From: a virus
Strand: one strand, 5' to 3'
Length of the DNA: 22,470 nt
Virus record (IMG/VR): IMGVR_UViG_3300042400_001417
Location: 1-22,470 of that record
Position 1 is the stretch's first letter. Every line of letters begins with the position of its first letter. The position numbers and the translations under genes were made by a program. Below, one piece after another: positions 6,560 through 15,202 of this stretch. Under the pieces are notes generated by a model. The model was not told where the DNA came from. It did not search any database and saw only the letters and a program-made list of their open reading frames with translations.

Positions 6560-9500
6560 TAGATGAATTTGATTTTTATTCTAAATCCAATATACATTCC
6601 AGAATTAATTGGTTTATCAATTGTTCCTTCTAGCATATTTGGGTTTTGATTATTTATTCGAACGTTTTTAGTTTGAGTATAACCTTCGTTTATGAATTGG
6701 TCTAGAGTTCTAGAAACAAGTTGAACTGTCCCTGGGGCTAGAGTTTTATCAAACTTTTGCCAAACTTCAACTTCGTCAACCTTGTATAGACTTTGCAGAT
6801 TTTGTTTTGCATAGGCCTCAGTATATTGGTCTAGAGTCAATTCACCAAGTAGTGGAATTGATGAAGTAATAGTATTACCAGATTGATCAACAAAGAATTT
6901 CTCGAATTCAGTATACAGCCCTTTATTTTTAAAGCCAACTGCTGCAGCTTTAGCAAAATCTACTTTAAATCGAATAGACTTTGCGTAGTCTGCATACTCC
7001 ACCATATTTGAAAAATTTGGTGATCTAAATTGTGCTTGGTCAACTAATGAAATATAGAACTCATCTAGGTGTAGGCTTTCTGGGACATTAATCAGCTTAG
7101 ACACAAACGAATAGTCTTCAGTTATTCGTCTGGTTCCAAAAATTTTGGAATAAGTGTTCTTATTTTCATAACTAAAGTGATAATCTCTATCCCAGCTACT
7201 ACTTAGGATATTGTACGGGCTTCTACCGATTGGCGTTTCGTCAATTAGCGGGTAAACTGGTAAATACTTTGTGCTATTCTCAAGTTCCAGTAGTTGAGCT
7301 TGTGAATATTTAACATGATAGAATTCAGGTAGAATAAACACGTCTGGCATTCTAATGTTTAATGCACAGTTTGCTCCATCAATTTCAATATTGTTTATTT
7401 GGAAATTTTGATAGAATGCTGAAACTGGTTTAACAATCACATCATATTCGCCAGAGTATCTGTGAATATCGATTGGTAAAGTTGAATAGTTTGAGTATGA
7501 ATAACCACCGGTTACTGATTTACTATTAGATACAACTGCTTCTGCTAAATTCAAAACACTTGACGTTAACGAGATTTCGTTTGGATCAACTGACCTAATT
7601 GTAAACTGTTGAGTTGTGGATAAGTTACCATTAGTGAATGATTTCCAAGAGATTACGGTCTCATTCGTATCGAGCAAGAATTTAAAATTCGCAAATGAGA
7701 AGTACTGGAATAGTCTTTCATAGTAGTTAGCACCGCCATTTATTTGATAAGTATAATACAGGTCTCGCCATTGCTGTTGAGAGCCAAATGGCAATTGTGA
7801 TAATATGTTTTGGGTTAGAGTTACTCCAGTATTTAGAACTTCAACTGCAAACGAATCAGAACTCGCATACGTTACTACGTTTTGGTCAACCTTTAATATT
7901 GGATTCGGTGTTTGCGAAATTTGTAGGGAACCGTCAACTGTAATGAATATGATCTGTGAAGCAAAATTCTGACCAGTTGGCTTGAATAAAACTAATGGTG
8001 AATATTGTTCCTGTACAATTGCAATTTGCGATTGAATTGACGCAGAATACCCCAATCCGATTGGAATATCGAGAGCAACGGATGAACTGGTATTTTGATC
8101 TACATTAATTTGGAAAGTAGTAAACGATAAATCAACGTTTTTGGCTAGTCGAGTGGTTGAATATGATTCTTTACCGGCGTTGTACTTCTTATCTTTTGCG
8201 TAATATAGAAATGAATGAGTCAAATTAGAAACACCGGTTTGACTAAAGTCAATTCGATAATCTCCATATAATTCAGTAAATACAATGTTGCCAGCTGGAC
8301 TTATTGAAACGAGTTCAGCTTGAGAATACTGCTTGGGCGATAGGTCGATAGTTCTAAGTTCAACTCCTGGATTTAGGTATTGTTTTGAGGCCAGTGCAAC
8401 GTATATTAAAACAACAATTGCTTTCGCATTAGTATTTTCGACAATTTCAAATCTAGCTGGCGTGATCGGTTGATCAAATTGATCTTCAACTGGGATCAAT
8501 ATTGCGCTAAACCTATAATCTTTAAATCGATCAGTTTCGATCTTTAACGAATTAACTGGCGAATTATTTTGCGCAAACAGAGCTTGATCTAATTCAAAGA
8601 ATCTGTATTTTACTCCCTTAAACACAGTTTCATATTGACCAGAGTAAGGATCTTTGAATAGATCTGAATATCTTAATTGTACTCGATCGATTTGCTTACC
8701 ATTGACAGTTGGCACATAATTGAAGTATTCATCAAAATAGCCAGCCTCAGTTACGAATCTAGAGTAGTTAAACTTAGTTTCAAAATAACTGTAATTCTGC
8801 AGCATTGTCTCCGGTACTGAGTTAAAACCGAAATCTGATTCAATATAGAACCATTCGTGCGTTAACTTTTCTGGAGTTGGAGAAGTTTCAGTATGAGATG
8901 GCCCAAAGTTATCTTTACCGAATACTAAATCCGCATTTAATCGATATGGATTAGAACGACAGTCAATTGAATCCTTTAGGCCCCATTTACAAATGTATGG
9001 AGTGATCTTGTTATCTAATGCAAATTCAACGCTAGCAGTTTCGCCATATAGCAAATATTCTGAATCAATTGCTCCAACTAGGTAACGGTTACGATACTCA
9101 GCAAGTTCAGTAAACTTAGTATTAAGAGAATCGAGAGCAGTTGCATTAGGCGTTCTAATTGAAAATTGGCCTGTATAATTTCTAAGCTCTTCATCATCGA
9201 TTGCAACCGTTGCAAGATCAATGAAGTCTAGTGGATTATCTCCATCCTGTAGAGATAAGAACTGATTTGGAGAAATTGATGTTTTTACTAATGCACAATC
9301 GCCTTCAACCAATTCATATAGTCGAATTTGATTGGTGTCTTGCCAAATAAAATCACCAGCTGAATATTCAATATCATTAACACTAACTTTACCTGAACCA
9401 ATTGCTTTATAGACGTATTTTCTAAAATTTAGAGTTGGCACATTAGCTGGTTCGTAAAAATCCTTAAATAGGTCGATTTTATCAAAGCGTGAATAATCTG

Positions 9501-11607
9501 TCTTGTAAATTGCAAAATCCAAGTCCTTTATGTCAAATAGTGATAGGACTCCAACTTTATTCTTTGCAATTTTACGGATCTCAATGTTGCCATGTGCAAC
9601 ATACGGCACCTCATTATCAGTTAACAGAATTGTGGCTTTTTCCAAAAAGTCAGTTTTGCCTTGCAGCAAAGTAGCCTCATTCTGCAATGGAGACAATAGT
9701 GAAGTCGATCTAGTAACTCTTGAAATCCTTGACCAGTTAGTCTGAGTTTTGACGATTAACTGGTCTTTAATCTCATTTATCTTTGTTAATGGCACAGTAG
9801 TTTCATTAACTTGGCCATTATCGATTACTGGATATGGGTTAGTACTACCGCCGTCTGCATACACATATGAATCAATCGGAGTACCAATTAATTTTAAAGC
9901 AGAGTTTTGTGAAGCCGCTTTTAGTTGACCAAATGATTCACCAAAGGGTTTCATTTGAACAAATACATAATTCTGTACTGCAACTGCTTGAATATCTGTC
10001 TCTTTAAAATTATTAATTGCTTTTGCCGTTGCGATTGCAATGTCTTGGGTGTCGCCGTCAGCTGACACATAGATAACACTCTCGCCGCTTGCTAAATACT
10101 CAACTGAGGCTACACCAGGTTCGTTAAATGCGAAGCTTCCGCCAGTTGCGGCAGATGATAGAATAAAAGTTAGCGGCTCGTATTCTCCTCCGCCATCGGT
10201 GTGAGTGCCGTTTGAATGATATAACTTGAAACTGCTAACGTTGGCAGGCGTACTTTCAATTTTAATACACAAAGTAGATCGACTAGGCAACTTAGAAGAG
10301 ATAGCTGGTTCCTGAGAAAACAACTCACCTGGGCCAAAGAATGAACCTAAGTCAATAGATTGATCATCGATTCTGAAGTCAGCAAATCTATTTTGTTGGT
10401 TCCAACTAAATGATTTAACTAGGTGAACATCTTCTTTAGTTTCAACGTATGTAAAGAAGATGTTGTCGTCAGTCACCATTGAATTTTTTAGATCATCTAA
10501 CTGTTCAGTTAGATTTTTTGCTCTAATTTTTACTCCATTTGTATTGGTTACCGGTAATACGATGTCTTCGTCATTGGTGTATTTTATAGTTAATGCTTGG
10601 TCGTTATCTGCTGGGTTATTGAAGGTTGCATCTAAGTCTAGATCAAACTCAGCTAATTCAATTCGATTACAATAAACTCCAAAATACCGGTTTATTTCAA
10701 AGTCTTCTGCAGTATCATCATTAAACACAAATTCCATATTCAGAATATTTGGGTGTATGATGCTATTGCTTTCAAAATTGTTAACGATGAACTGCTCCTT
10801 TTTTAATAATGGAAAAGCTCCAGTTAAAACGCTATTTGTGTCTACTGGTAATTCAACATAAGTTCCGCTCTTTATTGAGAGTCCTCGGTAATATGATAAA
10901 CCTTTTGGATTATAATTGATCGCTAGTGGCGAAGTTGGAAACATTGGATTTTCAATGATTCTCTCCAAGTATGCACCAATTTTTGTCTCAGGTCTTAAAT
11001 CGAATGCTTTAACTAACTGAAAGTTCTTAAAGAAATCTCGGCGACTTGTAATAAGCTGATCTAATGTTAGAGTTTGATCAATTTCTAATTGCGAGGTTGA
11101 ACTAGTAAAACGAATTAACTCACTGCTTAACTGGTTGGCTTGTGAGCCAGCTGCATAGCTACTTGCACCTTTGATTTTAAAAATGATGAATGAATCTGGT
11201 ATGATTCGGTTAAGGTACAGTGGAGCAAAGTATGAAAACTTTTCGTCATACTGTTTAGACTTCAAGTATTTTGCACCACTTGTATAAAAATCAAAATCGA
11301 ACTGATTTTTCAAATCTCTAGCAGTAACGCTCTGAGTAATAGTAGAACCGACTTTGAATGCGATTTTACTGGGAGTTTTGCCTTTATCGTAGAAATTGAA
11401 AACATTGAATTCGTGACTCTTTGTTATATCAATTGAGTATCTCTGATATTGGTCCTTTGCTAATTCCGGATCAGCCGCAATAGAGTTCAGATATAAGTTA
11501 TCCGAACCATCTACTACTAATTTAAGATTAGATGTTAATTTAGGATTGGTCCTAATTAACTGGAAGCTAGCATCACGGCCGACTAATTTTGTATATGAAA
11601 TACTCAC
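6559..11607 (-). CDS. Giant (1682-aa) structural protein, probable baseplate/tail periphery
   Basis: This is the longest gene in the window. It starts with GTG at 11607, 14 bases after the stop of the 1191-aa gene; AGAG five bases upstream is a modest SD. The protein is beta-rich and soluble, with no signal peptide and only a handful of Cys. The opening (R19-T-N-P-K-L-T, then LVVDG and LYLNS by about residue 41) and a central block at about residues 870-922 (KWGLKDSIDC, NPYRLNADLVFG, LTHEWFYIE) look strongly constrained. They resemble segments I associate with large structural proteins of uncultured marine myoviruses. No enzyme motif, coiled coil or clear repeat was seen. Its position between the 1191-aa protein and the collagen fibre suggests a scaffold that carries fibres. 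The exact T4 counterpart is unknown. Confidence 0.65.
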   Translation of the reverse strand: MSISYTKLVGRDASFQLIRTNPKLTSNLKLVVDGSDNLYLNSIAADPELAKDQYQRYSIDITKSHEFNVFNFYDKGKTPSKIAFKVGSTITQSVTARDLKNQFDFDFYTSGAKYLKSKQYDEKFSYFAPLYLNRIIPDSFIIFKIKGASSYAAGSQANQLSSELIRFTSSTSQLEIDQTLTLDQLITSRRDFFKNFQLVKAFDLRPETKIGAYLERIIENPMFPTSPLAINYNPKGLSYYRGLSIKSGTYVELPVDTNSVLTGAFPLLKKEQFIVNNFESNSIIHPNILNMEFVFNDDTAEDFEINRYFGVYCNRIELAEFDLDLDATFNNPADNDQALTIKYTNDEDIVLPVTNTNGVKIRAKNLTEQLDDLKNSMVTDDNIFFTYVETKEDVHLVKSFSWNQQNRFADFRIDDQSIDLGSFFGPGELFSQEPAISSKLPSRSTLCIKIESTPANVSSFKLYHSNGTHTDGGGEYEPLTFILSSAATGGSFAFNEPGVASVEYLASGESVIYVSADGDTQDIAIATAKAINNFKETDIQAVAVQNYVFVQMKPFGESFGQLKAASQNSALKLIGTPIDSYVYADGGSTNPYPVIDNGQVNETTVPLTKINEIKDQLIVKTQTNWSRISRVTRSTSLLSPLQNEATLLQGKTDFLEKATILLTDNEVPYVAHGNIEIRKIAKNKVGVLSLFDIKDLDFAIYKTDYSRFDKIDLFKDFYEPANVPTLNFRKYVYKAIGSGKVSVNDIEYSAGDFIWQDTNQIRLYELVEGDCALVKTSISPNQFLSLQDGDNPLDFIDLATVAIDDEELRNYTGQFSIRTPNATALDSLNTKFTELAEYRNRYLVGAIDSEYLLYGETASVEFALDNKITPYICKWGLKDSIDCRSNPYRLNADLVFGKDNFGPSHTETSPTPEKLTHEWFYIESDFGFNSVPETMLQNYSYFETKFNYSRFVTEAGYFDEYFNYVPTVNGKQIDRVQLRYSDLFKDPYSGQYETVFKGVKYRFFELDQALFAQNNSPVNSLKIETDRFKDYRFSAILIPVEDQFDQPITPARFEIVENTNAKAIVVLIYVALASKQYLNPGVELRTIDLSPKQYSQAELVSISPAGNIVFTELYGDYRIDFSQTGVSNLTHSFLYYAKDKKYNAGKESYSTTRLAKNVDLSFTTFQINVDQNTSSSVALDIPIGLGYSASIQSQIAIVQEQYSPLVLFKPTGQNFASQIIFITVDGSLQISQTPNPILKVDQNVVTYASSDSFAVEVLNTGVTLTQNILSQLPFGSQQQWRDLYYTYQINGGANYYERLFQYFSFANFKFLLDTNETVISWKSFTNGNLSTTQQFTIRSVDPNEISLTSSVLNLAEAVVSNSKSVTGGYSYSNYSTLPIDIHRYSGEYDVIVKPVSAFYQNFQINNIEIDGANCALNIRMPDVFILPEFYHVKYSQAQLLELENSTKYLPVYPLIDETPIGRSPYNILSSSWDRDYHFSYENKNTYSKIFGTRRITEDYSFVSKLINVPESLHLDEFYISLVDQAQFRSPNFSNMVEYADYAKSIRFKVDFAKAAAVGFKNKGLYTEFEKFFVDQSGNTITSSIPLLGELTLDQYTEAYAKQNLQSLYKVDEVEVWQKFDKTLAPGTVQLVSRTLDQFINEGYTQTKNVRINNQNPNMLEGTIDKPINSGMYIGFRIKIKFI
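6650..6658 (-). promoter_or_regulatory. Possible internal late promoter AATAAATAA ahead of the fibre gene
   Basis: AATAAATAA inside the 3' end of the 1682-aa gene lies 90 bases before the fibre ATG at 6559. It is identical to the intergenic boxes but coding, so it may be chance. If active, it would boost fibre expression over the giant protein. Confidence 0.3.
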
Positions 11608-11621
11608 TTAACTCTATATTT

Positions 11622-14600
11622 TTAGACGACGAAAATACCTCGTGGATCGCCGCCGTCACTTTGACTTACGATTGTTGTGGCAATCACAGTAGTTTCCTTA
11701 GTATATTGACATGATACATTCAAATCGAAAGAAAATACGTTATTCTTTGAGTAAATATCAATTCCTAACGTTTTTGAGTACTTTATATTTTTTAAGGCGC
11801 CAGTTGTTCTAAATCCTCCAATATATTCAAGTTTATCACTACACCTAAATTGGTATATGATAGGAATATTAATTGCTTTCGTATTGCCGTTTTCTAATTC
11901 TCGTTTAGCGCCAACTGGATTTAAACTGGTTGTTGAAACTGCTTCATACGATGTTGGTGACATGAAGAGGTATGAACCACACGAATATTTACCAATTAAA
12001 TAATCATCGCCTGCGCCAAAACCAAGTTTGATAGGGTATTGTCTTTCTCTTGTGTTTGCCGCTGGAATTGATCCTGAACTTATAGTTGCACTAGCTGGTG
12101 TAACTCTTTCGGCTTGTTGCCAGTATTTTGCACCAAAGGCATTAGTTGACTCTTCAACGCTAGTTTCAAAATGAACCCCGTGGCTAAACGCTAGAGTTTT
12201 CTGAATGTTTGCCGTTACCTCAGCTGCAGTATACGGCGGTCTTTGATAATCTATTGACCAAGCAGTAGTTGCATCTGGGTGATCTTTGTGAATACAGAAT
12301 TCCGATAGTCTGCCATTTCCGTTACCAACTCCACTAGTTACAGTACCATTCCAAACGTTTGCGTTTGTTGACCAGTTTGTATTCGCCCAAGTTGGTGAAA
12401 ATGGCAAATAGTGACCCTCTCTGTATGGAACTAAACTTGTTCCGAAGGTTGATCCTTGATAATTATAAAGAGTATCTCCTCCAGGTATAGGATATGAAGT
12501 TGTGCTTGGAGTTTGAGATTCACCAGCATACAGAGAATTCTTAATGCTAATATTCTTATATCTAGCATAGATGTATTGACTTCTAACTTGTGAACTTTGA
12601 TAGCCTTCAATTTGTGCAAAGTCTCCAATCTCGCCAGACGTTGCGTTATCAATCATGATCGGCGTTTTGTCATAACGTAAGTTAGAGTTATAGTTAGAAT
12701 CAGTTGTTGCAGCTGGGTCGGATGCTTGTGCTGCTTCACCGATACCTCCAACTAAGTATGAAATTAACTCCAATGGAGTTTGTGACGCATTTGATAGGTT
12801 AAGTGTGTATGAGTTTGCAATAACTTTACCGTGGCTATATGTAGTAGTTTGACCAGAAGTATCTTTGATAAGTTCCTTATAGTAACCGGCAAAGATATTA
12901 ACGGTTTGACCGTTTGCAATCGAAATTTCATTTGAGTTAGGTTCAATTATTCTAACTACTAGTTCACCAGCAGTTGTTGAAATTGAAGCTTTTAGTGCAG
13001 CTAATTCGTCAGTTAGCGATTTTAACTTTGCATACAAATCAATGATTGAACCGTCTGATCCAAAGAATCCGCTTGCGATATCTTCCGCTTTGTGCGCATA
13101 GTACTTATCTCTAGTTGTAAACGCTGAACCTAAGTGTATGTCAAGACCTTTCGCATTCAATTCATCTTGGAAAGTTATGCGGGTCTCTTCAGCAAAAACC
13201 TGTTGTGCTAAAATAGTTGCTTCTTCTCCAGACTCGATATTTTGTGGAAACTCAACTAAGATCGGATCAGACCATTCTGATTCAATTGCATTGTCTGGCC
13301 AGCCAGCTTCAGAAATAGATTTGATTCTGATTTCGACGCTCTCGCCTTTGCGAATTGGAATATCTAATTGGTTTGAATTTACTGCATCAGCGTCTGCGAC
13401 ATTTTCTTCAACCCACTCATAAAAACCAGTAAGTTCATTTAAGACCTTAGTTCTAGCTTTAGTTACGATTTCAGTATATGGAGAAAAATAACCAGTCTTT
13501 TTAGAGCCAACTGAATCTACAAATTCAAGAGCATCAGCTGTCTGTGAAGTACCTGTTTTGCTTAAATATCGGTATGACACTTTAAACTGAACTACTTCTT
13601 GTGTACCGTGTTCGGTTATTTTCGGAGCAGGAATTTCCCAGAATCCTCTAACTCGATATTTAGAGTCAGCTATAAATTGTGGAGTTGTCTTAATTGAAGT
13701 AGTAATCTCTTTAACAACTGATGATAGATTAGTTGTTGCAGATGAACGAGTATCACTCAGAGTTTGTAGTTCCTTTTGAAGAGATAAACGCTGGCTTTCG
13801 TTTAGTGAAGCATTAGTATTTAAGTTTGCCTTAACTCTAGAAATCTGTTGATCAGTCTCTTTGATTTGAGAAGAGAGCTGTTCTTTTGCAGAAATCTTTT
13901 GCTTGATTTGATCAGTATTGTCCGCGTTTTTGATGTGTTGGTCAATCTGAACAACTTTAAAGTTTGCGCTAGCTAAAGTTGGTGAATTTGGAACTTCGCC
14001 AAGCGAGTTAGGCAATTTCTTTTCTTTTGCGTAGTTAAGGAATAGTAAACCAAAGTCTGATACAAATTTTACATAGAACTCGGACAATGGCATCGTCTTA
14101 CCATTGTTTAGAGAAATTGTAAGTTCATTGGTGAATACTCCAAAGCCTCTTGAATATTCTTCAGTTGTTACACCAAGTCTAGTGCTAATCGGTTTAATGA
14201 AGATTACTTCACGCTCATTATATCCGACGTTTATTTGTAGTTCTGGAATAACTACCAGAACTGGCTTTAGGTTTAGGACATTTGCGCCTTGGGCAACGCT
14301 ACCTTCGCCGAATATACGGTTTAGAATTATCGTCTTCAGCTTTTTATCTACTGAATCTACTTGATATTCTGAACCATCGTTCGTTATTAGCATATCGCCA
14401 GCTTCCAGGGTTTTTTCAACCGTAGTTGGGCCAACTGTTTGATAATAACGAATTGTGTTTAGTTTATATTTTCTAACTGAACGGCTTAGTGTGTCACCAG
14501 AGATAAGTTCAGTTTGAGTATCTTCTAGAATTTTGATAACATCAAAGGAACCTCTAACTGAATTAACAGCTGGCGGTAGATCAATGATGTTTGTATCTTC

Positions 14601-15197
14601 AAAGTAGGTAAAACCTCTAGTTACTAGATCTGTGATAAATTGATTTTCGGCAATGTTAGTTTGACCTTTATAGTTTTGATCAAAGAATTCGGTTGCTGCG
14701 CTAGTATTAGTTGTCATAATAACGCGCTTCACTTCAAATTTATCAATGTCATTAGTTAATAGGGCACTAACGTCAGACTTAACATAGATTAGTGGATTCA
14801 AGAAAGATTCAAAGAACCAGTTAGATTTGTAACCAAATTGTACTGGTGCATTTAGTGAAATTGTTGAAATCTGATTTAATTCAGAGACTAGTGTCGAAAC
14901 GTCCTTTAGTTCAAATTTCTTTAAAACGCCGTTTTCGTCTCTAACTCCAATTTCATTGCTATTTGCTGAAAGTAAAGAGTTGAATTTGCTTTCAATATTA
15001 TCGATTTTTCCACTAAGGTAACCGAAAGATGGAACTAAATGCTGCACAGTTGTGCCGTCCTGTTGCTTTTGAGTAATAGTAACGGTGTCTGAATTGGTTG
15101 ATAGGATTTGCGAAAGTTTATTTAAAAACTCCTGCATATTTGAGATGTCTACTCCAAGTTCAGCTAATAGTGCGCTTAATGTGTGTTTATCTGACAT
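11622..15197 (-). CDS. 1191-aa structural protein with coiled coils and a fibronectin-III-like region
   Basis: Residues 1-100 are helical and charged (amphipathic start, KIDNIESKFNSLL). Residues about 110-400 are alpha/beta. A strong coiled coil spans about 425-500 (SSQIKETDQQISRVKANL and following). Residues about 510-655 read as one or two fibronectin-III-like sandwiches (VVQFKVSYRYL, VEIRIKSISEAGWPDNAIES, EWSDPILVEF). A second short coiled coil lies at about 718-742. The C-terminal 440 residues are Ser/Thr/Tyr-rich beta structure with little charge, as in distal fibre or receptor-contact domains. There is no signal peptide. The ATG at 15197 is five bases after the stop of the 729-aa gene, so the two are probably co-translated. 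It is a likely trimeric, elongated baseplate/fibre component; no gp number can be given. Confidence 0.62.
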   Translation of the reverse strand: MSDKHTLSALLAELGVDISNMQEFLNKLSQILSTNSDTVTITQKQQDGTTVQHLVPSFGYLSGKIDNIESKFNSLLSANSNEIGVRDENGVLKKFELKDVSTLVSELNQISTISLNAPVQFGYKSNWFFESFLNPLIYVKSDVSALLTNDIDKFEVKRVIMTTNTSAATEFFDQNYKGQTNIAENQFITDLVTRGFTYFEDTNIIDLPPAVNSVRGSFDVIKILEDTQTELISGDTLSRSVRKYKLNTIRYYQTVGPTTVEKTLEAGDMLITNDGSEYQVDSVDKKLKTIILNRIFGEGSVAQGANVLNLKPVLVVIPELQINVGYNEREVIFIKPISTRLGVTTEEYSRGFGVFTNELTISLNNGKTMPLSEFYVKFVSDFGLLFLNYAKEKKLPNSLGEVPNSPTLASANFKVVQIDQHIKNADNTDQIKQKISAKEQLSSQIKETDQQISRVKANLNTNASLNESQRLSLQKELQTLSDTRSSATTNLSSVVKEITTSIKTTPQFIADSKYRVRGFWEIPAPKITEHGTQEVVQFKVSYRYLSKTGTSQTADALEFVDSVGSKKTGYFSPYTEIVTKARTKVLNELTGFYEWVEENVADADAVNSNQLDIPIRKGESVEIRIKSISEAGWPDNAIESEWSDPILVEFPQNIESGEEATILAQQVFAEETRITFQDELNAKGLDIHLGSAFTTRDKYYAHKAEDIASGFFGSDGSIIDLYAKLKSLTDELAALKASISTTAGELVVRIIEPNSNEISIANGQTVNIFAGYYKELIKDTSGQTTTYSHGKVIANSYTLNLSNASQTPLELISYLVGGIGEAAQASDPAATTDSNYNSNLRYDKTPIMIDNATSGEIGDFAQIEGYQSSQVRSQYIYARYKNISIKNSLYAGESQTPSTTSYPIPGGDTLYNYQGSTFGTSLVPYREGHYLPFSPTWANTNWSTNANVWNGTVTSGVGNGNGRLSEFCIHKDHPDATTAWSIDYQRPPYTAAEVTANIQKTLAFSHGVHFETSVEESTNAFGAKYWQQAERVTPASATISSGSIPAANTRERQYPIKLGFGAGDDYLIGKYSCGSYLFMSPTSYEAVSTTSLNPVGAKRELENGNTKAINIPIIYQFRCSDKLEYIGGFRTTGALKNIKYSKTLGIDIYSKNNVFSFDLNVSCQYTKETTVIATTIVSQSDGGDPRGIFVV

Positions 15198-15202
15198 TTA
15201 GT

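Noticed and set aside
12431-12946. Two minus-strand frames of 60-73 codons within the 1191-aa gene
   Set aside because: They are alternative frames of the same strand inside a long coding region, with no SD and low-complexity Leu/Ile-rich products.
13138-13422. 94-codon plus-strand frame, and similar frames at 14104-14364, 18213-18491 and 4190-4453
   Set aside because: All are antisense or out-of-frame shadows of well-supported long genes; none has leader signals or recognisable protein features.
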